64,000 nucleotides of DNA from Micromonospora chaiyaphumensis (GTDB lineage Bacteria > Actinomycetota > Actinomycetes > Mycobacteriales > Micromonosporaceae), in contig NZ_FMCS01000008.1 of the NCBI RefSeq assembly GCF_900091435.1, forward strand, positions 124,001 to 188,000. Reading direction: 5' to 3'. The notes below the pieces were generated by a model. That model did no database searches. It was not told where the DNA came from and saw nothing but the letters and a program-made list of their open reading frames with translations. Below, piece by piece: positions 17,451 through 25,962 of the stretch; positions within the stretch are counted from its first letter, which is position 1; the number at the start of each line of letters is the position of its first letter. Made by a program: the position numbers and the translations under genes.

Positions 17451-17974
17451 GCCAGGCGCAGTCCCCGCGCGACCCCGACCGTTTCCGGATGGGTCCGACC
17501 CGGATCTCCACGCTGGTGGTGGCCGCGCTGGCCGCCGCCGCGCTGGCCTGGCTGCTGATCAGCAGTTTCTACGGGAGCGCCCCCGACCTGCCCTGGCTGC
17601 CGGTGGTCACCCTGGCGGGCCTGGCCGTGCTGGAGGCGTACGCGGCGGTCAACACCCGCGGCCGGATCGAGCGCCGCCCCGGCCGGGACCCGGTGAACCC
17701 GCTGCTGGTCGCCCGGTTCGTGGCGCTGGCCAAGGCGTCCGCGCTGGCCGGGGCCATCTTCGCCGGCTTCTATGCGGGGCTGACCGGCTGGCTCTTCCTG
17801 GAGCCGACCAACGCCGCCATGGACGACCGGCCGGCCGGCGGGGCGGGCCTGCTCGCCTCGCTCGCCCTGGTGGCGGCGGCGCTTTGGCTGGAGCGGTCCT
17901 GCCGGGTCCCCGAGCAGGAGGACGACGAGGATCGGGAGCCCGGCGACCGGGAGACTCCGCGCGGCCGCCTCTGA
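17447..17974 (+). CDS. DUF3180 family membrane protein
   Basis: 175 aa. Seen: four membrane segments (ISTLVVAALAAAALAWLLISS; LPVVTLAGLAVLEAYAAV; ALAGAIFAGFYAGLTGWLFL; GLLASLALVAAALWLERSC), with the motif NPLLVARFVALAKASALAGA that is characteristic of DUF3180 proteins, which routinely follow folK in actinobacteria. The C-terminal tail is acidic. Start ATG 17447 rather than the GTG at 17432, because the ATG overlaps the 8-codon ORF stop and follows GGAG. Molecular role unknown. Confidence 0.85.
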   Translation: MSQAQSPRDPDRFRMGPTRISTLVVAALAAAALAWLLISSFYGSAPDLPWLPVVTLAGLAVLEAYAAVNTRGRIERRPGRDPVNPLLVARFVALAKASALAGAIFAGFYAGLTGWLFLEPTNAAMDDRPAGGAGLLASLALVAAALWLERSCRVPEQEDDEDREPGDRETPRGRL

Positions 17975-18093
17975 ACAGGGGGTTCCCAGCACCTGTCCCC
18001 GCAGGTACCGTGCCTGGCGACCGGAGAGCAACGGCCGCCGCCGGTCCGCCCGCGCGTCGGACCGCACGGCTGGCCATGTGGGAGGCGCGGGCC

Positions 18094-19323
18094 ATGGCGT
18101 ACGACGAGACGGGCCGGAATGCGCCGGTGGAGACGTCGTCCGGTGTGCCCGCGGCCGTGCTGGAGAACGTCTTCGACGACCCCTCGCACGGTGAGCCCGG
18201 CCGGGACCGGATCGCCGTGCACGTGGTCTGGGAGTTCCTGCTGCTGCTCGGCCTGGCCGCGCTGACCTGGCTGCTCTGGCGGGAGGACGCGGACGCGCTG
18301 CGCGGCGGTGCCCTGAAGACGCTGCTGGTCGACGTGGCCGGGCTCGGGCTGCTCACGCTGGCCGCCGGGCTCAGCCTGCGCGCCGCCGCGGTGAACCTGG
18401 CGATCGGGCCGGTCGCGCTGGCCGCCGCGCTGCATTTCGCCGAGCAGGGCGACCGGGGCGTGCGGGAGGCGCTGCTCCCGGCGCTGGTGGTGGCGACGGT
18501 CGGCGGGCTGGCGCTCGCGCTCGCCGTGGTGGTGCTGCACGTGCCCGGCTGGGCGGCCAGCCTGGCCGGCGCGGCCGGCGTGATCGTGTACATCGAGCGG
18601 CGGACCACCCCGGTGGTGGTGCAGGGCGGCTACGACCCCCGGCGCACCGCCCTCTACCTCTTCGTCGGCTTCGCCGCGGTGGCCGTCCTGGGCGGGCTCT
18701 TCGGCGCGATCAAACCGGTCCGCCGGCTGGTCGGGCGGTTCCGGCCGGTCAACGACCCGGCCCGGCGGCGGGGTGCCGTGGCCGCCACGGTCGCCGCGCT
18801 GGCGCTGGTCGCCTCGACGGTCCTGGCCGTGCTCGGCGGGGTGCTGATCGCCGCGAACGGGGACGGTCCGGTGACCCCCGCCACCGGCCTCGACTGGTCG
18901 GTGCTGGCCATCGGCGCCGTGATGCTCGGCGGCACCAGCGCGTACGGCCGGCGCGGCGGGATCTTCGGCACCCTGCTGGCGGTCTGCACGGTGGCGGTGT
19001 TCCTGGCCTGGGCCGTGGCGCAGGACTGGTCGTTCAGCCGGTGGGCCGTGGGCGGGGCGACCCTCGGCGCCGGCCTGCTGGTCACCCGGCTGGTCGAGAC
19101 GTTCGGCCGGCCCCGACCGGCGGCACCGAACCCGGTCCCGGCCGGCCCGACGGGGCCGGGTGGCGACGGCGCGATCAGCACCGGCTGGGCGCTGACCCCG
19201 CCGCCCGACCCGGCCGACGCCTGGCCCTCGGTGCTGCCGGTGCGGACCACCGACACCGTCGACTCGTGGGAGTCGCCGCGCTGGGAGAGCGAGCCGCGCC
19301 GCTGGGACGCCGGGGACCGCTGA
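18094..19323 (+). CDS. Polytopic membrane protein, ABC-permease-like
   Basis: 409 aa. About nine or ten hydrophobic helices between residues ~40 and 330, containing small-residue-rich segments (LLLLGLAALTWLLW, LGLLTLAAGLSLRAAAVNLAIGPVALAAAL) that resemble the inner-membrane branched-chain/ribose permease family (BPD_transp_2). There is no ATPase or binding protein next to it, so transport is unproven. The C-terminal ~75 residues are Pro/Trp/Ser-rich and cytoplasmic. Start ATG 18094, with GGAGG (18081-18085) 8 bases upstream; ATG 18076 lacks a ribosome site. Confidence 0.6.
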   Translation: MAYDETGRNAPVETSSGVPAAVLENVFDDPSHGEPGRDRIAVHVVWEFLLLLGLAALTWLLWREDADALRGGALKTLLVDVAGLGLLTLAAGLSLRAAAVNLAIGPVALAAALHFAEQGDRGVREALLPALVVATVGGLALALAVVVLHVPGWAASLAGAAGVIVYIERRTTPVVVQGGYDPRRTALYLFVGFAAVAVLGGLFGAIKPVRRLVGRFRPVNDPARRRGAVAATVAALALVASTVLAVLGGVLIAANGDGPVTPATGLDWSVLAIGAVMLGGTSAYGRRGGIFGTLLAVCTVAVFLAWAVAQDWSFSRWAVGGATLGAGLLVTRLVETFGRPRPAAPNPVPAGPTGPGGDGAISTGWALTPPPDPADAWPSVLPVRTTDTVDSWESPRWESEPRRWDAGDR

Positions 19324-19381
19324 CCGCGCCGGCGTCGCGTCCGTCCGGCCGGAGCTGATCTCGCCGGTTAGGCTCGGCGGC

Positions 19382-19690
19382 ATGACGGAGACTCCTGCCC
19401 CCGGCGGCCGTACCTTCGACGAGCTGGACAAGCTCTCCACCGAGGACCTGCGCGAGCAGGCGTTCCACCTGGCCCGGGAGCGCCGCGACGTCGAGTTCTT
19501 CTGGACGGTGCTGCGGCACATGCCCAACGCGGACGAGGCCGCGATCCTGGACGGCGCCCCCAACTCGATCGGGCCGATCATCGACGAGGCCAACGCCCTG
19601 TGGCGGGAGATGACCGGGCACGGCTACCAGGAGCAGGAGTCCACGCCGCTGCTGCGGGCCGCCTTCATCGACTACCTGCTGAAGCACTAG
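19382..19690 (+). CDS. Small conserved actinobacterial protein, function unknown
   Basis: 102 aa, soluble, mostly helical and acidic: FDELDKLSTEDLREQAFHLARERRDVEFFWTVLRHMPNADEAA, then NSIGPIIDEANALWREMTGHG and RAAFIDYLLKH. I know of similar proteins across high-GC actinobacteria but no function. ATG 19382 is preceded by TAGGCT (19369-19374) 7 bases upstream and no ribosome site, fitting a leaderless transcript. The next gene starts 3 bases after the stop, so they are probably cotranscribed. Confidence 0.75.
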   Translation: MTETPAPGGRTFDELDKLSTEDLREQAFHLARERRDVEFFWTVLRHMPNADEAAILDGAPNSIGPIIDEANALWREMTGHGYQEQESTPLLRAAFIDYLLKH

Positions 19691-19693
19691 ACG

Positions 19694-20272
19694 ATGACCA
19701 CCCGCCGGCCCTCGGCGGTTTCGCGGGTACGCAGGTTTGCCCGGCGCGGCGGCCCGGGAACTGACCGCTCCATGGCCCTCACCAACCGCCCCCGCACCGT
19801 CGCCGCCTACGGCACGGCCGCCGGCACCGGCACGCTCGCCGCGCTCCTGCTCGTCGCGGTGGGCGGCAGTCCGATGTACGTGGGCTGGGTGCAGGACCAC
19901 ACCGACCCGACCGGGGCCGGCGGCTGGTTCCTCCGGCTGCTCGCCTGGCCGGCCTGGCGGCTGCACGCCGACGACCCGTCGCAGGGCGTGCTCGCCACCA
20001 ACCTGCGGGCGATCCTGCTGGTCGTGCTGGCCGCGGCGCTGCTCTACCTGCTGCCCGGCCCGCAGGTGGCCCGGGTCGACAGCTCGGGCAGCCAGTTTTT
20101 CTCGGGCTGGGGCGCGTACGCGCTGGCCGCCGGGTGCACGGCCCTGCTGGCCACCCTCCTCGGGCCGCACGGCTCGCTCTTCGCCGCCTTCCAGGCCGCC
20201 AGCACCGGCGTCACCTACGGCTTCTTCGCCGGCTGGATCGTCGGCCTGGCCAGCCTCGGCGGAAGGGCCTGA
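19694..20272 (+). CDS. Four-helix membrane protein, function unknown
   Basis: 192 aa, not recognised. Seen: a basic N-terminus rich in Arg, then helices TLAALLLVAVGGSPMYV, AILLVVLAAALLYLLPG, WGAYALAAGCTALLATLLG and TYGFFAGWIVGLASLGG. The first outer loop carries HTDPTGAGGWFLRLLAWPAWRLHADD. ATG 19694 gives the longest frame; ATG 19772 (MALTNRPRT) is an alternative, and neither has a strong ribosome site. The stop is 31 bases before the convergent transporter ATPase gene. Confidence 0.6.
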   Translation: MTTRRPSAVSRVRRFARRGGPGTDRSMALTNRPRTVAAYGTAAGTGTLAALLLVAVGGSPMYVGWVQDHTDPTGAGGWFLRLLAWPAWRLHADDPSQGVLATNLRAILLVVLAAALLYLLPGPQVARVDSSGSQFFSGWGAYALAAGCTALLATLLGPHGSLFAAFQAASTGVTYGFFAGWIVGLASLGGRA

Positions 20273-20303
20273 CCGAACCGGTCGACGCGGCCGGGACGAC
20301 GGC

Positions 20304-21290
20304 TCAGTCCAGGACGCCCAGGCCCAGCAGCCGGGCCCGGCTGAGCAGCCCCAGCGGCCGGCCGTCCTCGGTGACGACCGCGTGCTCGGCGCCCGAGGTG
20401 AGCAGGCCGCCCAACGCGTCGTACGCCGAGCCGCCGAGCGGCACGGTCGGCAGGTCGGCCCCGCCGTCGGCCGGGAGCGGGTCGAGCACGTCCCGGGTCA
20501 CCGGGGTGACCGCCAGCCGGCGGATGCCCCGGTCGGCGCCCACGAACTCGCGCACGAACGGCGAGGCGGGGGAGCCGAGCAGGGCGGCCGGCGTGTCGTA
20601 CTGCTCCAGGCGGCCGCCCTCGGAGAGCACCGCGATCCGGTCGCCCAGCCGGACCGCCTCGTCGAGGTCGTGGGTGACCAGCACGATGGTCTTGCGGACC
20701 TCGGCCTGGAGCCGGAGGAACTCCTCCTGGAGCCGGGTCCGGACGATCGGGTCGACGGCCGAGAAGGGCTCGTCCATGAGCAGCACCACCGGGTCGGCGG
20801 CGAGTGCGCGGGCCACGCCGACCCGCTGCCGCTGGCCGCCGGACAGCTCGTGCGGGTAGCGGCGGCCGAACTGGCCCGGGTCGAGGCCGACGAGCTCCAG
20901 CAGCTCGTCCACCCGGGCCCGGGTCCGCTCCCGGGGCCACCCCAGCAGCCCCGGCACGGTGGCCACGTTGGCGGCGACGGTCTGGTGCGGGAAGAGACCG
21001 ACGTTCTGGATCACGTACCCGATCCGGCGACGCAGCGTCACCGGGTCGACCCGGGTGACGTCGTCGTCCCCGAGCAGGATCCGCCCGTCGGTGGGCTCGA
21101 TCAGCCGGTTGATCATGCGCAGCACGGTGGACTTGCCGCAGCCGGACGGGCCGATCAGCACCACCAGTTCGCCGGCCTTCACCTCCAGGCTCAGCTCCCG
21201 CACCGCCTCGGTGCCGTCCGGGTAGCGCTTGCGGATGCGCTCCAGCGTGATCGAGGCGGCGCCGTGTCCGGCACCCGGGGTAACGTCCAC
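20304..21290 (-). CDS. opuCA: Osmolyte ABC transporter ATPase (OpuCA/ProV-like) with CBS-type C-terminus
   Basis: 328 aa. ATPase for uptake of glycine betaine, choline or similar solutes. Seen: Walker A IGPSGCGKST, Q-loop VIQNVGLFPHQTVAANV, signature LSGGQRQRVGVARAL, Walker B VVLLMDEPFSAVD and the switch VTHDLDEA. After ~residue 250, RRLAVTPVTRDVLDPLPA... and EHAVVTEDGRPLGLLSRARLL form a CBS-type regulatory module. GTG 21290 has GGAGG 6 bases upstream. The permease genes run the other way, starting only two bases away. Confidence 0.92.
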   Translation of the reverse strand: MDVTPGAGHGAASITLERIRKRYPDGTEAVRELSLEVKAGELVVLIGPSGCGKSTVLRMINRLIEPTDGRILLGDDDVTRVDPVTLRRRIGYVIQNVGLFPHQTVAANVATVPGLLGWPRERTRARVDELLELVGLDPGQFGRRYPHELSGGQRQRVGVARALAADPVVLLMDEPFSAVDPIVRTRLQEEFLRLQAEVRKTIVLVTHDLDEAVRLGDRIAVLSEGGRLEQYDTPAALLGSPASPFVREFVGADRGIRRLAVTPVTRDVLDPLPADGGADLPTVPLGGSAYDALGGLLTSGAEHAVVTEDGRPLGLLSRARLLGLGVLD

Positions 21291-21292
21291 GT

Positions 21293-21979
21293 GTGTCCCT
21301 CCACCTGAGCTACCGGGCCGCGCCCGGTAACCCGTGGTTCTCCTGGCAGTACGTGCGGGACAACTCTGACACGATCCTGGCCGCGCTGCGCGAGCACACC
21401 TGGCTGACCGCCCGGGCCGTGCTGATCGCGGCGCTGGTGGCGCTGCCGCTGGCGGTGGCCGCGTACTGGTTCCGCTCCCTGGCCGGGCCGATCCTGGCGC
21501 TGACCGGGGTGCTCTACACGGTCCCGTCGCTGGCGCTGTTCGCCTTCCTGGCGCCCTACCTGGGCATCGGCGCGATCACCGTGCTCACCGTGGTGGCGCT
21601 CTACGCGCTGCTGGTGATCGTGCGCAACGCGCTGGCCGGGCTGAACCAGGTGCCCCCCGAGGTGCGCGAGGCCGCCGAGGGCATGGGCTACGGCCGCTGG
21701 GGCCGCCTGTTTCGGATCGAGCTGCCGCTGGCGCTGCCCGGCATCCTCACCGGCGTACGCCTGGCCACGGTCTCCACGGTGGCGCTGGTCACGGTGGGCG
21801 TGGTGGTCGGTCGGGGCGGCCTCGGCCAGCTGATCTTCGCGGGCTTCCAGAACAACTTCTACAAGGCCCAGATCATGACCGGCACCGTGCTCTGCGTGCT
21901 GCTGGCGCTGGTGCTCGACCTGATCCTGGCCGGCGTCGGCCGGGTGCTCACCCCCTGGCTGCGAGGGCGGAACTCGTGA
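21293..21979 (+). CDS. opuCB: Osmolyte ABC transporter permease (OpuCB-like)
   Basis: 228 aa with five or six membrane helices and the inner-membrane-component motif EAAEGMGYGRWGRLFRIELPLALPGILTGVR (EAA loop that contacts the ATPase). Also LYTVPSLALFAFLAPYLGIG and VGVVVGRGGLGQLIF. GTG 21293 has no clear ribosome site and sits two bases from the start of the divergent ATPase gene. Its stop overlaps the next permease start (GTGA). Confidence 0.92.
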   Translation: MSLHLSYRAAPGNPWFSWQYVRDNSDTILAALREHTWLTARAVLIAALVALPLAVAAYWFRSLAGPILALTGVLYTVPSLALFAFLAPYLGIGAITVLTVVALYALLVIVRNALAGLNQVPPEVREAAEGMGYGRWGRLFRIELPLALPGILTGVRLATVSTVALVTVGVVVGRGGLGQLIFAGFQNNFYKAQIMTGTVLCVLLALVLDLILAGVGRVLTPWLRGRNS

Positions 21980-22698
21980 ACCCGGTGCAGCAGGCGGTCG
22001 TCTGGTTGAACGACCCGCTCAACTGGACGAACCCGGGCGGCATCCTCGATCGGCTGGGCGAGCACCTGAGCATGTCCGCGCTGGCGGTGCTGCTCGGCTG
22101 CCTGGTGGCCTGGCCCATCGGGCTCTGGCTCGGGCACACCGGCCGGGGCGGCGGCCTGGTGCTGCTGGTGTCCAACGTCACACTCGCCATCCCGACGCTG
22201 GCCCTGCTGACCATCCTGCCGCTGACCTTCCTCGGCTTCGGCCGGCCGGCGGTGGTGGTCGCGCTCGCCGTCTTCGCGGTGCCGCCGCTGCTGGCCAACG
22301 CGTACACGGGGGTGCGGCAGGCCGACCCGGAGGCCCGGGACGCGGCGCGCGGGATGGGGCTCTCCGGCGGGCAGGTGCTGCGCCGGGTGGAGCTGCCGCT
22401 CGCGGTGCCCTACCTGGCGGCCGGGTTCCGCACCGCCGCAGTCCAGGTGGTGGCCACCGCGGCGCTGGCCTCGTTCGTCAACGGCGGGGGGCTCGGGCAG
22501 ATCATCCGGGCCGGCTTCGGGCTCGACATCGCGGCCGGCGGCGGCCAGATCATCGCCGGCGGTGTCCTGGTGGCCGGGTTGTCGCTGCTCGTCGAGGGGG
22601 CGCTGGCGCTGGTCGAGCGGGCGGTCACGCCGCGCCCGCTGCGCCGGGCCCGGCGGGTGGCGAACCGGCGCGCGGCCGACGCGACGGCGGGGGTCTGA
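21976..22698 (+). CDS. opuCD: Osmolyte ABC transporter permease (OpuCD-like)
   Basis: 240 aa, paralogous to the previous gene, with the EAA-loop motif DARDAARGMGLSGGQVLRRVELPLAVPYLAAGFR and FVNGGGLGQIIRAGFGLDI. NVTLAIPTLALLTILPLTFLGFG aligns with the VPSLALFAF region of the first permease. GTG 21976 overlaps the upstream stop, so the two permeases are coupled, as expected for a heterodimeric channel. Confidence 0.92.
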   Translation: MNPVQQAVVWLNDPLNWTNPGGILDRLGEHLSMSALAVLLGCLVAWPIGLWLGHTGRGGGLVLLVSNVTLAIPTLALLTILPLTFLGFGRPAVVVALAVFAVPPLLANAYTGVRQADPEARDAARGMGLSGGQVLRRVELPLAVPYLAAGFRTAAVQVVATAALASFVNGGGLGQIIRAGFGLDIAAGGGQIIAGGVLVAGLSLLVEGALALVERAVTPRPLRRARRVANRRAADATAGV

Positions 22699-22851
22699 AC
22701 CCCTCGGGGATGACGATCAGGTGACGAATCCCTCTCGGAGTTGTCGGTCGGGTCCGGAAGATATTGGCTGAAGACGCGGGCGTTCGATCGGACCGCCCGT
22801 CGGACACGCGGCCGGCCCGAGACGGGTCGCGCCGGGACACGGAAGGCGGGC

Positions 22852-23859
22852 ATGATGCACGCACGTTCACGGCTGGCCGTGGGGGCGCTCGGCGTCCTCA
22901 CCGCGGCGACCTTCCTCACCGGCTGCGGTGACGCCGGTTCCTCCGGCACCGACGCGCCCCAGCAGGGCGCCTCGGGGGCCGGCTGCGCCCCGGTGGCGGG
23001 CGACAAGCTCACCGTCCTCACCGACGACAAGAAGCTCCAGAACACCGACAACGTCATCCCCGCGATCAACGCGAAGGCGGCCACGCCGCAGCTCGTCGCG
23101 GCGCTCGACAAGGTCTCCGCGAAGCTCGACACCCCCAAGTTGATCGAGCTGAACCGGGCGGTCGACGTCGACCGGAAGACGCCGCAGGTCGCGGCGAAGG
23201 AGTTCGCCGACGCCAACGGCCTGACCGACGGCGTCGAGAAGGGCCCCGGCGGCCAGATCACGGTCGGCGCCGGCAACTTCAGCGAGAGCCAGACCATCGC
23301 CGAGCTCTACAAGATCGCGCTCACCGCGGCCGGCTACCAGGTCAAGGTGCAGACCATCGGCAACCGGGAGCTCTACGAGCCGGCTCTGGAGAAGGGCCAG
23401 GTCCAGGTCGTCCCCGAATACGCGGCGACCATGGCCGAGTTCCTCAACACCAAGGCCAACGGCAAGGACGCCCAGCCGGTCTCCTCGCCGGAGCTCGACA
23501 AGACGGTCAGCGCGCTGAAGGCGGCCGGCGACAAGGTCGGCATCAGCTTCGGCCAGCCCGCCCAGGCGCAGGACCAGAACGCCTTCGCGGTGACCAAGGC
23601 GTTCGCCGACAAGTACCAGGTCGCCACCCTCTCCGACCTGGCGGCCAAGTGCTCCGGCACCGCCACCGTGCTGGCCGGCCCGCCGGAGTGCCCGCAGCGA
23701 CCGAAGTGCCAGGCCGGCCTCGTCGAGGTCTACGACTTCAAGGCCGGCTCGTTCAGCTCGCTGGACGCGGGCGGCCCGCAGACCAAGAACGCCCTGAAGA
23801 CCGGCGCGGCCAGCGTCGGGCTGGTGTTCTCCTCCGACGCCGCGCTCGCCGCGAGCTGA
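22852..23859 (+). CDS. opuCC: Osmolyte-binding lipoprotein, circularly permuted OpuCC-like
   Basis: 335 aa. Lipoprotein signal with lipobox LTGC (Cys25), then a Ser/Gly linker. Residues ~51-125 (LTVLTDDKKLQNTDNVIPA...VSAKLDTPKLIELN...PQVAAKEFADANGL) match the part that normally ends OpuCC/ProX proteins. The usual N-terminal domain (ITVGAGNFSESQTIAELY..., VVPEYAATMAEF, QDQNAFAVTKAFADKY, GGPQTKNALKTGAASVGLVFSSD) follows and forms the C-terminus. The order is therefore swapped relative to the family. GGAAGG (22841-22846) precedes ATG 22852/22855. It is 153 bases after the permease genes. Confidence 0.9.
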   Translation: MMHARSRLAVGALGVLTAATFLTGCGDAGSSGTDAPQQGASGAGCAPVAGDKLTVLTDDKKLQNTDNVIPAINAKAATPQLVAALDKVSAKLDTPKLIELNRAVDVDRKTPQVAAKEFADANGLTDGVEKGPGGQITVGAGNFSESQTIAELYKIALTAAGYQVKVQTIGNRELYEPALEKGQVQVVPEYAATMAEFLNTKANGKDAQPVSSPELDKTVSALKAAGDKVGISFGQPAQAQDQNAFAVTKAFADKYQVATLSDLAAKCSGTATVLAGPPECPQRPKCQAGLVEVYDFKAGSFSSLDAGGPQTKNALKTGAASVGLVFSSDAALAAS

Positions 23860-23871
23860 CCACCGCCGCCG

Positions 23872-23901
23872 CGCCGGCGGGCCGCCCCCGGCCCGCCGGC
23901 G
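23872..23901 (+). terminator. Strong hairpin after the transporter operon
   Basis: Perfect 12-bp inverted repeat CGCCGGCGGGCC / GGCCCGCCGGCG (23872-23883, 23890-23901) with a 6-base C-rich loop, 12 bases after the binding-protein stop. No U-tract follows, as is common for high-GC intrinsic terminators. Confidence 0.8.
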
Positions 23902-24006
23902 CCGGCGGGCCGCCGCCGTGGCCGGAGGGAAGCCCTGGTCACCGGCTCTACATCGAGGCTTTCGGCCCGTTCCCTACCGGGGCAACTCTCGGTAGTCTGC
24001 TCAGCC

Positions 24007-25947
24007 ATGCCCGCCTCGGTCGCCCCCGCCGGAAACCGCAGTCCCCAGCTGCTGACCGTCCTGTTCTGGATCGGAGTGGGGCTCGCGCCTCTGGCGGCGC
24101 TCATCCTGCTGGTGGCCGACGGCAACGGCCCGCTCCGGTTCGGCGCCGTGCTGGCGATCCTCGCGGTGGTGCTGATCGGTCTCTCCGTGGCGCTGCGCGC
24201 CGAGAGCGGCGGCGGGGCGGCCGCCATGGAGGATCTGCACGAGGAGATCGAGCGGCTCCGCCGGGAGTTGCGCGGGGAGATCGTGGCCGCCGCCCAGCGC
24301 GGCAACCAGGCGCTCGACCAGGCCCAGCGGACCGAGGAGTCGGTCACCGCGATGCGCCGCCGGCTCGACGCCGCGGCTGCCGGCATCGCCGCCGCGGCGG
24401 GGTTGACCACGTCCCCCGCCGACGAACCGGCCGGCGGCCGGGCCCGGGTGCCGGTCACCGAGCCCCACGACGAGGGGCGGTCGCGCACCGAGCCGGGCCG
24501 GGCGCAGCCCGCCGGGCGGGACGAGGACGAGGCCGCGCGCCGCCCGCAGTCCGGCACCCGGTACGGCGCCGCCGCGGCCGACCGCCCCGGCCACGGCACC
24601 GACCGCGCCCAGTCGGGCGTCTACGGCGCCGACCGCGCCCAGGCCGGTGTCTACGGCGGCGACCGCTCCCAGGCCGGCGGCTACGGTGGCGACCGCCCGC
24701 AGGCCGGTGTCTACGGCGCGTCGCGGGCTCCCGAGCCGGAGACCCGCCCGGAGCCCCGGCCGGTCGGGGTGGTGCACCACACCGAGACCGTGCACGTCAC
24801 CACCCGGCACACCATCGTGGACGGCGGCGCGGACCCGGCCGGCAGCCGGTACGGCGGGTACGCCGGCCGCTGGTCTCCGGCACCGGACGACCGCCCGTGG
24901 TCCGGCGCCGAGCCGGAGGACCGCCTCCGCGCCGGGTACCGGGACGCCGACGACGACCGCCCCCGCGCCGGATACCGGGACGCCGACGACGACCGCCCCC
25001 GCGCCGGGTACCGGGACGCCGACGACGACCGTGCCCGGCCCGGTCGGGACGAGCGCTCCCGGTCGGCCCAGGCCGGCTGGTCCGGGTCGGCCGGCTCCCG
25101 GGAGGACGCCTCCTGGTCGGGTACGGCCGGCGGTGCGCACCCGTGGGCGGGCGTCGGCCGGGCACACGGCGAGGACCGGGGCTGGCCCGCGCGCGAGAGC
25201 GACGACCGGGGCCGGTCGGCGCGGGAGGACGAGGACCGCGGCTGGTCCGCACGGCAGACGGACGACGACCGGGCCTGGTCGGCACGGGAGGGCGACGATC
25301 GAGGCTGGTCCGCCGACCCGGCCGACGACCGGTCCTGGTCCGCCGCCCGCGACGACGTCGGCCGCGGTGGCCCGGGCACCTGGGCGGGTCAGGCCGACCG
25401 CGCCGGGCAGGGCGGTCCGTGGGCGGGTCAGGCCGACCGGACCGGGCAGGGCGCCTGGGCCGGCCGGGGCAACTGGTCGGGTCAGGGTGACCGCGCCGGC
25501 TACGGCGAGCAGGCGGCCGACGGCTGGGCGGGGACGGACGCGGGCCGGGCGGCGGCCGACGACCCGGACGGCGACTACTGGTCGGAGCTGCGCACCGGCA
25601 ACCGGTGGGCCGCGGTCCGCGACGACGAGCACGGCCGGGAGATCCGGGTCGGGGAGCGGCGGGCCGCGGTGCACGCCGACGGTGGCGGCACCGAGTACCG
25701 GATCGAGGACCGCTGGGCGTCCGTACGCGGCAGCGCCGGCGAGCCGGGTGGCGGCTGGGCCGAGGAGAGCCGACCGGCGCTCCCGGCCGGCGGGGTGCCG
25801 GTGCCGGACGAGTGGCGGCCACCGGCGCAGCGCAGCGGCCAGCCGGAGTGGCGTCAGGCCGAGCCCGAGCCGGCCCGCTACGGCTACCCGCCGCGCGACG
25901 ACGCTCCCCGGGCCGGCGGCACCCGGGCCACCGACCGCTGGCGCTGA
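24007..25947 (+). CDS. Membrane-anchored protein with long disordered repeat region
   Basis: 646 aa, function unknown. Seen: two N-terminal helices (~17-39 and ~46-63), a coiled coil (MEDLHEEIERLRRELRGEIVAAAQRGNQALDQAQR), then ~370 residues of low complexity: four DRAQxGVYG-type units (~200-240), three exact 12-residue RAGYRDADDDRP units, seven or so DDRGWSAR-like units and four WAGQADRAGQG-like units. The C-terminal ~110 residues are less repetitive: NRWAAVRDDEHGREIRVGERRAAV and EYRIEDRWASVRG look like two related beta strands pairs. ATG 24007 follows TAGTCT (23993-23998) by 8 bases, consistent with a leaderless start. Confidence 0.7.
   Translation: MPASVAPAGNRSPQLLTVLFWIGVGLAPLAALILLVADGNGPLRFGAVLAILAVVLIGLSVALRAESGGGAAAMEDLHEEIERLRRELRGEIVAAAQRGNQALDQAQRTEESVTAMRRRLDAAAAGIAAAAGLTTSPADEPAGGRARVPVTEPHDEGRSRTEPGRAQPAGRDEDEAARRPQSGTRYGAAAADRPGHGTDRAQSGVYGADRAQAGVYGGDRSQAGGYGGDRPQAGVYGASRAPEPETRPEPRPVGVVHHTETVHVTTRHTIVDGGADPAGSRYGGYAGRWSPAPDDRPWSGAEPEDRLRAGYRDADDDRPRAGYRDADDDRPRAGYRDADDDRARPGRDERSRSAQAGWSGSAGSREDASWSGTAGGAHPWAGVGRAHGEDRGWPARESDDRGRSAREDEDRGWSARQTDDDRAWSAREGDDRGWSADPADDRSWSAARDDVGRGGPGTWAGQADRAGQGGPWAGQADRTGQGAWAGRGNWSGQGDRAGYGEQAADGWAGTDAGRAAADDPDGDYWSELRTGNRWAAVRDDEHGREIRVGERRAAVHADGGGTEYRIEDRWASVRGSAGEPGGGWAEESRPALPAGGVPVPDEWRPPAQRSGQPEWRQAEPEPARYGYPPRDDAPRAGGTRATDRWR
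24928..25035 (+). repeat. Three in-frame 36-bp tandem repeats inside the disordered protein gene
   Basis: Units 24928-24963, 24964-24999 and 25000-25035, nearly identical, each encoding RAGYRDADDDRP (last residue varies). Length 36 keeps frame, so copy number could change without frameshift. There are no spacers. Confidence 0.9.
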
Positions 25948-25962
25948 CCGGGCGCCCGCGAG

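Noticed and set aside
24928-25035. CRISPR or intergenic tandem repeat
   Set aside because: Units of 36 bp without spacers, in frame within a coding region.
24001-25674. Long minus-strand frame opposite the disordered repeat protein
   Set aside because: Val/Arg/Pro/Gly-rich shadow; the plus-strand frame has helices, coiled coil and conserved ends.
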